The notes below the pieces were generated by a model, which was not told where the DNA came from, ran no database searches, and was given only the letters and a program-made list of their open reading frames with translations. Below, in pieces: positions 44,799-53,447 of a stretch of DNA of 64,000 nt. The stretch lies in NCBI RefSeq assembly GCF_014645555.1, contig NZ_BMLY01000002.1, forward strand, positions 310,001 to 374,000, given 5' to 3'. Made by a program: the position numbers and the translations under genes. Every line of letters begins with the position of its first letter. Within the stretch, counting starts at the first letter, position 1. Source of the DNA: Silvimonas amylolytica (GTDB taxonomy: Bacteria; Pseudomonadota; Gammaproteobacteria; Burkholderiales; Chitinibacteraceae).

Positions 44799-45422
44799 TT
44801 AGCCAAACACGCTGAGTGTCTCCAGCGTACTGCTCGCGCCGGCCCAATACGCGCCGGGAACGGCCTGCAAACGTCCAGCCAGAATTTCGGCACTGGCTTG
44901 CGCACTGGTCTGCGAGGTATCCAGCAACACGTCATATTGCATATGCTGATGTACGCGTTCGAACTCCCAGCGTGCCAATCCGGCGGGACGATCGCCTCTT
45001 GCATGTTCACGTTGCTCAACCTGCTCGAGGTCACATTGAACGCCAACCAGAATTACCCGATAACCAGCCAGTTCGGTAAGTAACTCACGTGTCTCGTCCG
45101 CATGACACCAGGCGTTATCCACAATCAGCCGCAGCCCGGCTTGCAACAAACCTGGCAAGGCAAAGTGATAACCTCGCACCAGTTTCTGCCAGTCATGACC
45201 GTTACGAGTAATGATATCGCCACGCTGCAGTCGTGCCAGATCTGTGGGTGGTAAGGCATCAAGTACGGAGTCGATCGAGAAATTAACGTACTGCAGCGGC
45301 AGCATGTCCTGCAATGCGCGAGCGATGCTGGTTTTGCCTGACGAACTGGTGCCGTTAAGCACAATCACTTGCGGCAGCCCCTCAAGTTGCGACACGGTTA
45401 CTCCGGCAGCAACGGCAGGCAA
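44799..45422 (-). CDS. Chloramphenicol phosphotransferase-like (CPT) P-loop kinase
   Basis: A 207-residue P-loop kinase. Walker A GTSSSGKT is at 24-31, and the catalytic Asp is in NFSIDSVLDALPP near 50. VIVLNGTSSSGKTSIARALQ and VGVQCDLEQVEQREHARGDR match the CPT family. Such proteins inactivate chloramphenicol in producers but many homologues act on other substrates, so resistance should not be assumed. The start overlaps the end of the AraC/GyrI gene by 25 bases, so the two are translationally coupled and the regulator probably controls it. Confidence 0.82.
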   Translation of the reverse strand: MPAVAAGVTVSQLEGLPQVIVLNGTSSSGKTSIARALQDMLPLQYVNFSIDSVLDALPPTDLARLQRGDIITRNGHDWQKLVRGYHFALPGLLQAGLRLIVDNAWCHADETRELLTELAGYRVILVGVQCDLEQVEQREHARGDRPAGLARWEFERVHQHMQYDVLLDTSQTSAQASAEILAGRLQAVPGAYWAGASSTLETLSVFG

Positions 45423-46291
45423 AGTTCGTAATGACCAACAAGATATTGGTCCTCCGCATAACGCTCTACGCGCGGGCGCGAAGGATCAAGCACTACTTTT
45501 GCCCCAGCAACCCAGGTCAACATCAAATCGCGCCACCGCGGGCCAATATCATCTGTCGGCCCGTGATGTCGGAACACCGCCCAGCGTCCGCCCTGCAGTT
45601 TGTATTCACCCAGCCCACGCGGGATACGCACATTTGGGGAAATCAGCTGTGCCGCATCATAGCGGCGCCGACCAGAAGGTGTCGTGGCAGGATCGCTCCA
45701 GATCAAACCGTAACGCCGCGTTGGCGCAATGCCATACATGGTGCAGGTCTTGCGGAAACGCTTCCACAGCAAATCCAGATTACAGCCGTACTCCCCTACT
45801 TCGCGGATAAACACAACGCGTTCGGTATCCCACTGCTCATAAGTGATGCGCGCATCAACTTCAGCAAAACTCCAATGGTAATCAGCGGGCGTACCAACGA
45901 TAGCTGCACCGGGCTTATAGGAATGTTCACCCAGATTACGATCACGCCAGGCATCCGCAGCCGGAGCACCCTTGCGCCATTCGCTAGGTGTAAAACCGAA
46001 CTCACGGTGAAATGCGCGGCTGAACGTCGCGGCGGAGGAAAAACCGACCATCAAAGCAACACGGCCGATGGGCATGCCGGGTTGCCACTGCAAAATAGAC
46101 GCCGCTGTTTCGAGCCGAAGGCGCCACAAAAACGCTTGCGGTGTCGTTGCGTAACGGGAATGGAACCGGCGGACCAGATACCAGGGAGAATAATGCGCCG
46201 CTTCCGCTAGATCAGCGAGCGTCAACGGCGTAGCAAGATCGCGCACCATTTTATTGATTGCGCGTTCCAATCTCAGGCAAGGCGTAGACAT
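45398..46291 (-). CDS. AraC-family regulator with GyrI-like effector domain
   Basis: A 297-residue regulator. The N-terminal double helix-turn-helix domain covers about 8-105 (LTLADLAEAAHYSPWYLVRRF and IGRVALMVGFSSAATFSRAFHREFG). The C-terminal GyrI-like ligand-binding domain covers about 130-297, and the GLGEYKLQGGRWAVFRHHGP segment is typical of it. Such proteins sense hydrophobic cations or drugs. It overlaps and precedes the CPT-like kinase, which is the probable target. Start ATG at 46291. A parS site and thiD follow upstream. Confidence 0.88.
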   Translation of the reverse strand: MSTPCLRLERAINKMVRDLATPLTLADLAEAAHYSPWYLVRRFHSRYATTPQAFLWRLRLETAASILQWQPGMPIGRVALMVGFSSAATFSRAFHREFGFTPSEWRKGAPAADAWRDRNLGEHSYKPGAAIVGTPADYHWSFAEVDARITYEQWDTERVVFIREVGEYGCNLDLLWKRFRKTCTMYGIAPTRRYGLIWSDPATTPSGRRRYDAAQLISPNVRIPRGLGEYKLQGGRWAVFRHHGPTDDIGPRWRDLMLTWVAGAKVVLDPSRPRVERYAEDQYLVGHYELCLPLLPE

Positions 46292-46393
46292 CCTGTATTC
46301 GTCCCCGGCTAGACAATACCAACTGCAGCTATTTTATCAGCGCCAATGCCTTACGTGTTTGCCGGTCAACCATTCCAGCGACTCTGAACGGAT

Positions 46394-46409
46394 TGTTCCA
46401 CGTGGAACA
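46394..46409. promoter_or_regulatory. parS-like ParB binding site between thiD and the AraC/GyrI gene
   Basis: TGTTCCACGTGGAACA, identical in all 16 bases to the site at 41700. It lies just after the end of thiD. Confidence 0.85.
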
Positions 46410-46422
46410 ACCCGGTCAGGGA

Positions 46423-47271
46423 TCACGCGGCAGGTGTCTCGCCCTTGGCTGCTTCTTCGTCTTCGCCGGGGCGGGCCCAGAACAGACGATCAGGAATGAA
46501 CTGGCCCATGCCAGGCCGGAAAGCTCGACTCAACGTCTGCCAGGTATATTCTTGTGCATCCCGCACTGCTGTTGCCAACTCAGCGCCACTGGCTAACGCG
46601 CCAGCAATGGCGGAAGCCAATGTACAGCCGGCACCGTGGTAACTACCGGGCAAACGTTCCCATGCATCACTACGGGTGCGGCCCGCGCGCGAAAACAACG
46701 TGTTGGTCACCTTGGGGGTATGTTCGTGTGTCCCGGTGATCAACACATATTCGCAGCCACAATCCAGCAACCGGCTAGCGGCCGCATCCAACGCGAGTTC
46801 TTCCTGCTCGTCCGGATCATCAGATGCCAGACGTCGTGCTTCAATACTGTTGGGCGTGATCAGCAAGGCATGCGGCATCAGCAATTCACGCATGGCGTTT
46901 TGCATCTCTTCAGCTGAAATCTCATCGCTATGCAGCGGGCCCAGCACCGGATCAAACACGAGTGGAATATCAGGATAATCAGCAGCAATCTCTGCAATCA
47001 CCGCCAGATTTTCTACACTGCCGACCATACCCACCTTGATGGCATCGATCTGCATGTCTTCAAGAATGTAACGGGCCTGATCCTGCAGCCAGTCAGACTC
47101 AACAGCTTGAAACTCTTGCACCCCGGCGGTGTCTTGCACCGTCAGGGCCGTTACAACGGGCAAGGGATGGCAACCCAGCGAGGCCAATGTCAAAATATCG
47201 GCTGTCAGCCCGGCGCCGCCAGAGGGATCGTTTGCACCAAAGACGAGAACCAGCGGAGGAGTAGCAATCAT
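46423..47271 (-). CDS. thiD: Hydroxymethylpyrimidine/phosphomethylpyrimidine kinase
   Basis: Phosphorylates HMP to HMP-PP for thiamin synthesis. It has 282 residues. The N-terminal ribokinase-like GANDPSGGAGLTADI segment, LVFDPVLG near 118 and the C-terminal GSYHGAGCTLASAIAG nucleotide/anion motif identify it. No thiamin riboswitch is seen: only 64 bases separate it from the divergent rubredoxin gene. Divergent thiD/rubredoxin is common in betaproteobacteria. Confidence 0.96.
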   Translation of the reverse strand: MIATPPLVLVFGANDPSGGAGLTADILTLASLGCHPLPVVTALTVQDTAGVQEFQAVESDWLQDQARYILEDMQIDAIKVGMVGSVENLAVIAEIAADYPDIPLVFDPVLGPLHSDEISAEEMQNAMRELLMPHALLITPNSIEARRLASDDPDEQEELALDAAASRLLDCGCEYVLITGTHEHTPKVTNTLFSRAGRTRSDAWERLPGSYHGAGCTLASAIAGALASGAELATAVRDAQEYTWQTLSRAFRPGMGQFIPDRLFWARPGEDEEAAKGETPAA

Positions 47272-47296
47272 GGGCGGGCAGGTATGATTTATCGGG

Positions 47297-47312
47297 TAGA
47301 ATCCTGATTCTA
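47297..47312. promoter_or_regulatory. Divergent palindromic promoter element between thiD and rubredoxin
   Basis: TAGAATC-CT-GATTCTA, perfect 7-bp arms. Each arm contains a -10-like TAGAAT facing a different gene, so it may be two overlapping -10 elements or an operator. Confidence 0.5.
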
Positions 47313-47335
47313 AACCAAGCCATCAAGTGGACCGC

Positions 47336-47500
47336 ATGAAAAAATATATGTGCCTGATTTGTGGATTCATTTACGACGAAGCCGAGGGCTGTCCCAACGA
47401 CGGTATTGCCCCGGGGACGAAGTGGGAAGACGTGCCCATCAACTGGACTTGCCCTGATTGTGGCGCGCGCAAAGAAGATTTCGAAATGATCGAAATCTGA
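47336..47500 (+). CDS. Rubredoxin
   Basis: A 54-residue iron protein with two C-x2-C-G knuckles, CLICG and CPDCG, which bind a single iron. The [16 protein letters not shown] start and the GTKWEDVP segment are those of standard rubredoxins. It carries electrons, probably to oxidoreductases that handle oxygen or peroxide. It is divergent from thiD. Its length is under the usual 60-codon cutoff, so automatic calling may miss it. Confidence 0.95.
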   Translation: MKKYMCLICGFIYDEAEGCPNDGIAPGTKWEDVPINWTCPDCGARKEDFEMIEI

Positions 47501-47568
47501 TTCAGGCGTACGCAGACGGCGCGGCCCTGTCCGCGCCGTTTTCATTTGTGCCATCAAGGAAGACACAC

Positions 47569-47991
47569 ATGCTTTGGGTCAAGGCATTCCACATCATTTT
47601 CGTTGTCAGCTGGTTTGCAGGTCTGTTTTATCTTCCCCGCTTATTTGTGAATCTGGCCATGGTTGAAGACGGCCCTGCCCGCGATCGGCTCATGCTCATG
47701 ACAGGCAAATTGCTGCGCTTCATGACGCCAATTGCTGTATTGGCCGTCGCGTTTGGGTTGTGGACCTGGTCTTACTACAATTTTTTTGCCGGCCCCGGCT
47801 GGCGCTGGATGCACGCCAAGCTGCTGCTGGTATTCCTGCTGATTGTGTATCACGGCGTGTGCATTCACTTATATGCCCGCTTTAGCGCGCATCGCAATAC
47901 ACGCAGTCACGTCTGGTATCGCTGGTTTAACGAAATCCCGGTTTTATTACTCGCCGGCGTAGTCATTCTTGTGACCGTGAAACCATTCTGA
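47569..47991 (+). CDS. hemJ: HemJ-type protoporphyrinogen oxidase
   Basis: Membrane enzyme that oxidises protoporphyrinogen IX in haem synthesis. It has 140 residues with four membrane helices. The conserved histidine of WVKAFHIIFVVSWFAGLFYLPRL, R/K residues and KLLLVFLLIVYHG match the HemJ/CopD-like family. The ATG at 47569 follows AAGGAAG; the upstream reading lies in the rubredoxin gene. hemL and hemC are in the same window, making the HemJ assignment likely over CopD. Confidence 0.9.
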   Translation: MLWVKAFHIIFVVSWFAGLFYLPRLFVNLAMVEDGPARDRLMLMTGKLLRFMTPIAVLAVAFGLWTWSYYNFFAGPGWRWMHAKLLLVFLLIVYHGVCIHLYARFSAHRNTRSHVWYRWFNEIPVLLLAGVVILVTVKPF

Positions 47992-48024
47992 AGCGATAAC
48001 ACAGCAACCCCCAGGATGATCGCC

Positions 48025-48492
48025 ATGGCTCAGGAAATTGAACGTAAATATCTGCTTGCGGCTACGCATTGGCGCAATGAAATAACCCGCTCTGTCCGTA
48101 TTGCGCAGGGTTATCTGAATGACGAACCCGCCCGGACCGTGCGCGTTCGCATCAAGGGTGAGAAAGGCTTTTTGACCATCAAAGGCAAAAACGAAGGCAT
48201 TGCCCGTGCCGAATTTGAATACGAAATTCCACTGGCTGATGCAGCAGAACTGCTCAAATTGTGCCCGGCGGTACTGGATAAAACCCGTCATGAAATCCAC
48301 CGTGACGGGTTTGTGTGGGAGATCGACGAATTCGCCGGCGACAACGCCGGGCTGATTGTCGCTGAAATTGAACTCCCCGCCGTGGATACCGAATTTACCA
48401 AACCCGACTGGCTAGGCGACGAGGTTTCTGGCGATGCGCGCTATTACAACAGCGCCCTCTCCACTCACCCCTACACCCGCTGGCCACGATGA
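48025..48492 (+). CDS. CYTH-domain protein (triphosphate tunnel metalloenzyme)
   Basis: A 155-residue tunnel-fold protein. The N-terminal EIERKYLL motif and alternating charged strands (RTVRVRIKGEKGFLTIKGK, ARAEFEYEIP, WEIDEFAGDNAGLIVAEIELP) are the CYTH signature. Family members hydrolyse inorganic triphosphate or make cyclic AMP; the class with this compact form is usually a triphosphatase. The ATG at 48025 is preferred; another ATG lies three codons upstream. It is followed after 15 bases by hemL. Confidence 0.88.
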   Translation: MAQEIERKYLLAATHWRNEITRSVRIAQGYLNDEPARTVRVRIKGEKGFLTIKGKNEGIARAEFEYEIPLADAAELLKLCPAVLDKTRHEIHRDGFVWEIDEFAGDNAGLIVAEIELPAVDTEFTKPDWLGDEVSGDARYYNSALSTHPYTRWPR

Positions 48493-48507
48493 ACCGGAGA
48501 CCAAGAC

Positions 48508-49788
48508 ATGTCCCGCAATCAAACCCTGTTTGAAGCCGCCTGCAAACATATCCCCGGTGGCGTTAATTCTCCTGTCCGCGCGTTTGGCTCGGTGGGTGGC
48601 ACCCCGCCCTTCATCCAGCGCGGTGCAGGCGCGTATGTCTGGGATGCCGATGACAAGCGCTATATCGATTACGTAGGTTCCTGGGGACCGCTGATTCTGG
48701 GGCACGCACATCCGCAAGTGATTGAAGCCGTGCAACGTGCTGCCGCCAACGGGCTGAGCTTTGGTGCACCAACCGCTGCGGAAATCGATCTGGCCGATTT
48801 ACTGTGTGACATGCTGCCAGCGCTGGATCAGGTACGTCTGGTTTCCAGCGGTACCGAAGCCACCATGACTGCTATTCGCCTCGCCCGGGGTTTCACCGGA
48901 CGCGACAAACTGATCAAATTTGAAGGCTGTTATCACGGTCATGCAGACAGCTTGCTGGTCAAAGCGGGCTCCGGTTTGCTGACCTTTGGCAACCCCTCTT
49001 CCGCTGGCGTGCCTGCGGCGGTTGCAGCAGACACCATTGTGCTGCCTTATAACGATGTCCCTGCTCTGGAAGCGGCATTCGCAGAAAACCCGGGCAAGAT
49101 TGCGGCCATCATCGTTGAACCCATTGCGGGAAACATGAATCTGGTGAAGCCGTCCACGGCCTTCGTCAAAGCCATGCGTACGCTGACAGAGAACGATGGC
49201 GCAATCCTGATTTACGACGAAGTCATGACCGGATTCCGCGTTGGCTTGCATTGCGCCCAAGGCCTTCACGGCATTACGCCTGACCTGGTCACCCTGGGTA
49301 AAGTGGTCGGCGGTGGCATGCCCCTGGCGGCTTTCGGTGGCCGCGCCGACATCATGGCCAAGCTGGCGCCGCTGGGGCCGGTCTACCAGGCCGGCACGCT
49401 CTCTGGTAATCCGGTTGCCGTTGCTGCCGGTCTCGCCACCTTGCAACTAATCCGCCAGCCCGGATTTTTTGAGCAACTCACCGCCAAAACCACTCAGCTG
49501 GTCAATGGTTTGCAAGCAGCAGCCAACGCCGCCGGCGAAACCTTCAGTGCCCAAAGCGTGGGCGGCATGTTTGGTGTGTATTTCAGCAAAAGCGCGCCAC
49601 AGTCCTTCAGCGAAGTCATGGCATCCGACAAAGCGCGTTTCAACGCCTTCTTCCATGCATTGCTCGATGAAGGCGTCTACCTGGCTCCGTCTGCATTTGA
49701 AGCTGGTTTTGTCTCTGCCGCCCATGATGAGGATGATCTGCATCAGACAGCAGCAGCGGCCGCGCGTGCGTTCGAGAAACTGCGTTAA
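48508..49788 (+). CDS. hemL: Glutamate-1-semialdehyde 2,1-aminomutase
   Basis: Makes 5-aminolevulinate from glutamate-1-semialdehyde in the C5 haem route. It has 426 residues. The pyridoxal-phosphate lysine is K265 in [16 protein letters not shown]. The N-terminal [12 protein letters not shown] and the [16 protein letters not shown] segment fit the family. It is the last gene of the run hemJ-CYTH-hemL before a 561-base gap. Confidence 0.97.
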   Translation: MSRNQTLFEAACKHIPGGVNSPVRAFGSVGGTPPFIQRGAGAYVWDADDKRYIDYVGSWGPLILGHAHPQVIEAVQRAAANGLSFGAPTAAEIDLADLLCDMLPALDQVRLVSSGTEATMTAIRLARGFTGRDKLIKFEGCYHGHADSLLVKAGSGLLTFGNPSSAGVPAAVAADTIVLPYNDVPALEAAFAENPGKIAAIIVEPIAGNMNLVKPSTAFVKAMRTLTENDGAILIYDEVMTGFRVGLHCAQGLHGITPDLVTLGKVVGGGMPLAAFGGRADIMAKLAPLGPVYQAGTLSGNPVAVAAGLATLQLIRQPGFFEQLTAKTTQLVNGLQAAANAAGETFSAQSVGGMFGVYFSKSAPQSFSEVMASDKARFNAFFHALLDEGVYLAPSAFEAGFVSAAHDEDDLHQTAAAAARAFEKLR

Positions 49789-49811
49789 ACCCGTTCAATT
49801 TCAGCATCAAG

Positions 49812-49840
49812 GCCTCTGGCACTGCCCAGGGGCTTTTTTT
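49812..49840 (+). terminator. Terminator after hemL
   Basis: GCCTCTGG and CCAGGGGC pair with one G-T, loop CACTG region, followed by a long T-run. Confidence 0.8.
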
Positions 49841-49922
49841 TGCTTACAAACCTGCTTTTTTTACAACAACGCTGCAAGGAAAGGAAATTGGTCAGGGGAT
49901 AACTGGTAACATTCTTGATATC

Positions 49923-49951
49923 TTACTAGTTGACAATACTAGTAATTTTTT
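49923..49951 (+). promoter_or_regulatory. Inverted repeat with T-run ahead of the pilus operon
   Basis: TTACTAGT (49923-49930), seven bases, ACTAGTAA (49938-49945), then TTTTTT. TTGACA (49930-49935) and TGTCAA (49954-49959) can form an alternative pairing. It could be a second terminator, an attenuator or an operator. Confidence 0.5.
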
Positions 49952-50349
49952 AGTGTCAAGAAAGAGAAAACAGCCCTGATTCAAGGGTTTTTCCCATGTC
50001 ATTTTGTCTGGTCACAATCAAAGACCATCGCGTTCGTTTCGTTTGAAACTTACGGAAACAGGCTTTTTTTTTGACTTGGTGTCGCAAAGAAAAAACAAAA
50101 CCAACCGGCTGTAAGCTGGACTTCGACTTGAGTCTGAAAATAGTAGTATTTGCTTATGACATGTGTTTTCTTAACGATAGAAAATAGTCGGTATATATCA
50201 GGCAACCACAAGATCCGGTTTGAGGTGTTTTGTAAACCCCATGCCGGATTTTGCGCGTCCTGGCACACAGGTCACAATCAATAAACCGGCGTGTGCCAGA
50301 GAAGACCTGATCCACTACCGCTTGGCCGTTTTGCGCGAGGAATGAGCAA

Positions 50350-50790
50350 ATGCAAATGTCGTTGAAAAAAATACGCCGCATGCAAGGCTTTACGCTGATC
50401 GAAGTGATGATCACCGTTGCAATCATTGGCATTCTTGCCGCGATTGCCCTGCCTGCTTATAGCAATTACCTCAAACGCGGGAAGCTGCCCGAAGCATTCG
50501 ACAATCTGAGCGCTTATGGCACCCGGCTTGAATCCAGTTACAACGACAATGGTAACTATGGGTCGTCAACATGCACGGTAAGCGTACCTACGAGCACTTC
50601 GAACTTTGACTTCAGTTGTACCTCAAGTTCGACGGGCGACACCTATACCGCAACCGCAACCGGCAAGAGCGGCATGTCGGGTTATATATTCACCCTGGAT
50701 AGTTCGGGCAATCACAAGACCACTGCTTTTCCTGGTGCTTCCAATTTGCCACTGTCTTGCTGGTTGTCCAAGGCAGGATCATCGTGCTGA
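50350..50790 (+). CDS. Type IV pilin PilE-like minor pilin
   Basis: A 146-residue prepilin. A short basic leader ends in Gly13 before FTLIEVMITVAIIGILAAIALPAY, the type III cleavage site with Glu5. An alpha-helical spine is followed by a globular head with two cysteine pairs (STC/FSC and SCWLSKAGSSC) suited to a D-region disulphide. Leading the operon and less related to the major pilin, it is best seen as a minor pilin of the PilE class. The next gene overlaps its stop by a few bases. Confidence 0.88.
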   Translation: MQMSLKKIRRMQGFTLIEVMITVAIIGILAAIALPAYSNYLKRGKLPEAFDNLSAYGTRLESSYNDNGNYGSSTCTVSVPTSTSNFDFSCTSSSTGDTYTATATGKSGMSGYIFTLDSSGNHKTTAFPGASNLPLSCWLSKAGSSC

Positions 50791-51353
50791 ACGCGTTTGC
50801 TCTGACCCGATCTTTTCGCCAACAGGGCGTCACGCTGATCGAGTTGATCATTGTGCTGGCCATTACTGCGATCCTGATCGCATTGAGCGCGCCAGCCTTG
50901 CAGCAATACATGATCAATAACCGCATCCGCAGCGTTGCCGAACAAATGCGCGACGGGATCCAGAAAGCCCGACTTGAAGCGATCCGGCGCAATACCCCGG
51001 TGAATTTCAGCCAGACCGATAACAGTGGCAATCTCGGCAGCGCAGGCACTGGTTGGTCTATTGGGCTGCCAGGCGCGTCGTCGGCAATTTACACCAGACC
51101 TGCCGAAAGCGGAGAAGCCGCGCTGACTGCATCGGGTTCGACAACCCCTTCCAGTTTGCAACCGGCATTCAGCGGTAACGGTCGCTTTGCCAATGGCATC
51201 ACCAATTACACGGTTACGGTGAACTCGGGTACATGTGCGACGCAAACCAATCCAGGTACCGGCAACCGGTGCCTGAACGTCGTCGTCACCACATTGGGTA
51301 ACGCAAAAATCTGTGATCCGGCGTTGTCCAGTTCCACGCCGGCGGGGTGCTGA
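50784..51353 (+). CDS. fimT: GspH/FimT-family pseudopilin, GTG start
   Basis: A 189-residue minor pilin. The leader VLNAFALTRSFRQQG precedes VTLIELIIVLAITAILIALSAPAL, with Glu5 kept and valine rather than phenylalanine at +1. A GspH/FimT head domain with C-terminal cysteines follows. The GTG at 50784 lies before the stop of the previous gene (7-base overlap) and has AGGAT nearby. An ATG further upstream in this frame would cover more of the previous gene. Confidence 0.82.
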   Translation: MLNAFALTRSFRQQGVTLIELIIVLAITAILIALSAPALQQYMINNRIRSVAEQMRDGIQKARLEAIRRNTPVNFSQTDNSGNLGSAGTGWSIGLPGASSAIYTRPAESGEAALTASGSTTPSSLQPAFSGNGRFANGITNYTVTVNSGTCATQTNPGTGNRCLNVVVTTLGNAKICDPALSSSTPAGC

Positions 51354-51355
51354 AC

Positions 51356-51787
51356 ATGCATATGCGACAACAAGGTGGTTTTGCCCTGCTTGAGGGTTTG
51401 ATCACCGTGCTCATTTTTTCCATCGGCATTATCGGCCTCGTCAGCATGCAAGGCGCGATCATGAAGGCAAACCAGCAAAGTGGCATGCGTGCCCAGGCCA
51501 GCTACTTTGCTGAGGAAATCATTGGGCTTGCCACGGTCGATCCCAATAACGCCGGCTGCTATGTGACGGGGTCTGCAAGTTCGTGTTCCAACACCACCGC
51601 GCAATCCGATGCCAGTGACTGGAACACACGTGCAACGGCTCAATTGCCGAATGCCAGCATGACGGGGCGCAACCCCTCTGTGACATATGACTCGAGTACC
51701 GGCCAGTTTGTGGTGACCCTGAACTGGAAAAGAACGGATGAGCAGGACTGGCATCAGTACGTCTCAACGACCGTGATCAAACCCTAA
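51356..51787 (+). CDS. pilV: Type IV pilus modification protein PilV
   Basis: A 143-residue minor pilin. A short basic leader MHMRQQGG precedes FALLEGLITVLIFSIGIIGLVSMQG, with the Glu5 and a FALLE-type motif typical of PilV. The globular part holds two cysteines. Start at the ATG at 51356 (a GTG at 51347 and an ATG at 51362 are alternatives). It follows fimT by 2 bases. Confidence 0.88.
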   Translation: MHMRQQGGFALLEGLITVLIFSIGIIGLVSMQGAIMKANQQSGMRAQASYFAEEIIGLATVDPNNAGCYVTGSASSCSNTTAQSDASDWNTRATAQLPNASMTGRNPSVTYDSSTGQFVVTLNWKRTDEQDWHQYVSTTVIKP

Positions 51788-51834
51788 ACGCGAATCAGAA
51801 CCCAGCGTCTCTCTGAGCGTCGGCAGGTGACAGA

Positions 51835-52878
51835 ATGAATATCGTCGAATTAATGGTTGCCATTGTCATATGGTTACTCGCTTCTCTGGCCATCATGAGT
51901 AGCGCTACCTTCTTTGACAACAACCGCCGCGGCATCACCGGGGAAAACTCGGTCCAGGAAAATGCCATGTTTGCGCTGATGGATTTTCAGCGCGATGTGA
52001 AAAACTCCGGCGCAGGCTTCGCCGGTAGTAACAACGTGACATGTACCTCGCTGAATGCGGCCAACGGTACGACCACGCTGGCTGATGGTGCCTCTGTTGC
52101 ACCCGTGGTCATCACGGGCAGCGGCGCCAACAATACCTCGGACACCGTCACCACGTTGTCAGCGGCTTCTTTCCTGGCTGCCTCACCCGGGCTCACCCGT
52201 GATGCAATGTCCTCCGCCACTGCGAGTATCAACATTTACTCGTCCAAAGACTGGAGTGTCGGCGACGTTTACATGTTGTCGTCAGGCACAGGTTCACCAT
52301 GTACGGTTGGCAGCATCACCGCGCTTACCACCAACTCGCTGGGTGCCACTATCACCCATAGCACGAGTGGTACCGGTAGCACATGGAATGGCGGCACGTA
52401 TACCAATTCACCGGCTTATGGTGCCAAGAGCTCTATCAGCAAGATCGGCGGGCTGAACTGGGTTAGCTATCAGGTGAGTAACCAGTCCTTGAACATGGTC
52501 GACAAGATTGCCCAGACCACCACTTTGCTGGCCGACAACGTGGTGCTTATGAAAGCCCAGTATGGCGTTGGCACAGGCAGCACCAGCACTGTCAGTTCCT
52601 GGGTTGCAGGTAGCGGCTCCTGGGCAGCCCCCCTGAATGCAACACAGATCAGCCAGATTCGTGCTGTCCGGATCGCGATGGTCGTGCGTATTCCGGCCAA
52701 ACTCAAACCATCGGTCTCAGGCGGTTCATGCGACGCCACAACCACCTCACCCAAGGTCTGGAGTGGTACTCAGACCATGGATATCAGCGGCCTGACCAAC
52801 TGGCAGTGCTACAAATATCGCACGTTGACGCTGACCATCCCGCTTAAAAACTTCATTTTCAGTGGAACGTCGACATGA
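51835..52878 (+). CDS. pilW: Type IV pilus assembly protein PilW, lacking a leader peptide
   Basis: A 347-residue minor pilin of the PilW family. It starts MNIVELMVAIVIWLLASLAIMSS, which is where the mature N-terminal helix normally begins after prepilin peptidase cleavage: Met takes position +1 and Glu sits at position 5. No Gly precedes it, and no start codon lies between the ATG and an in-frame stop at 51814, so no type III leader can be read. The rest (NSGAGFAGSN and C-terminal LTLTIPLKNF) is normal PilW. A lesion near 51820-51835 or a sequencing error is possible. pilX overlaps its end by 4 bases. Confidence 0.85.
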   Translation: MNIVELMVAIVIWLLASLAIMSSATFFDNNRRGITGENSVQENAMFALMDFQRDVKNSGAGFAGSNNVTCTSLNAANGTTTLADGASVAPVVITGSGANNTSDTVTTLSAASFLAASPGLTRDAMSSATASINIYSSKDWSVGDVYMLSSGTGSPCTVGSITALTTNSLGATITHSTSGTGSTWNGGTYTNSPAYGAKSSISKIGGLNWVSYQVSNQSLNMVDKIAQTTTLLADNVVLMKAQYGVGTGSTSTVSSWVAGSGSWAAPLNATQISQIRAVRIAMVVRIPAKLKPSVSGGSCDATTTSPKVWSGTQTMDISGLTNWQCYKYRTLTLTIPLKNFIFSGTST

Positions 52879-53435
52879 TCCGGCTCCCCAAGCAAACCGG
52901 CGCTTCGTTATTACTGGGTCTGATCGTCCTGGTCGTACTGCTGATCGCTACAGTGGCGTTGATGCGGTCTTCGGATACCGCAAATTTGATCGCGGGTAAC
53001 GTTGCGTTCAAACAAGCTGCCACACAACTGGCTGAACTGGGCGTGAGCGATGCAAAAGGTATCCTGGGCAGCATGACCGCACCGGATACCAACGTTGCGC
53101 CATCATCCAGTGCTACCTACGCGTATTACGCCCTGCAGCAGTCGACTGATTCGGCAGGGCTGCCAAGTATCACGTGGTCGAATATGTCTACGGTCACCAA
53201 GGGGCTCTACCAGTATCAGTACGTGATCGAGCGTATGTGTACCGGTACGACACCGGTGTCTGACTTCGTGACTTATTGCTCTGTCTCACAGCAATCCCAA
53301 GCTGGTTTGCCAATCAACAACAACAGCAATGCGGGTAATTATCAGGTTTCAACCGCCGTTTTCTATCGGGTCACGGTTCATGTAACCGGCCCTCATTCAA
53401 GTGAAAGTTTCATTCAGGCCATGTTTCTGAAGTGA
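52875..53435 (+). CDS. pilX: Type IV pilus assembly protein PilX
   Basis: A 186-residue pilus component. Its N-terminal PilX domain has QTGASLLLGLIVLVVLLIATVALMR, a single hydrophobic helix without the standard pilin Glu5 motif, as usual in PilX. It overlaps pilW by 4 bases (ATGA) and precedes pilY1 by 12 bases. It takes part in the minor-pilin priming complex. Confidence 0.85.
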   Translation: MIRLPKQTGASLLLGLIVLVVLLIATVALMRSSDTANLIAGNVAFKQAATQLAELGVSDAKGILGSMTAPDTNVAPSSSATYAYYALQQSTDSAGLPSITWSNMSTVTKGLYQYQYVIERMCTGTTPVSDFVTYCSVSQQSQAGLPINNNSNAGNYQVSTAVFYRVTVHVTGPHSSESFIQAMFLK

Positions 53436-53447
53436 AGCGAGGATGCC

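Larger units (their letters stand above)
49789..50349 (+). other. Long intergenic region ahead of the pilus operon
   Basis: 561 bases, AT-rich in its second half. It contains the hemL terminator, a perfect inverted repeat with T-run at 49923-49951 and several T tracts. It must hold the promoter of the pilus operon, but I could not fix a -10/-35 or sigma-54 site with confidence. Confidence 0.6.

Noticed and set aside
44799-45422. Chloramphenicol resistance gene
   Set aside because: The family match is to CPT-like kinases in general; resistance cannot be inferred from it.
47272-47335. Thiamin (TPP) riboswitch ahead of thiD
   Set aside because: Only 64 bases separate the divergent starts and no THI-box motif is present.
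49892-49902. DnaA-box-like AGGGGATAA before the pilus operon
   Set aside because: Two mismatches and no companion boxes.
50255-50285. Possible sigma-54 promoter ahead of the pilus operon (TGGCAC region)
   Set aside because: The GG-N10-GC spacing is not met (AC instead of GC at -12).
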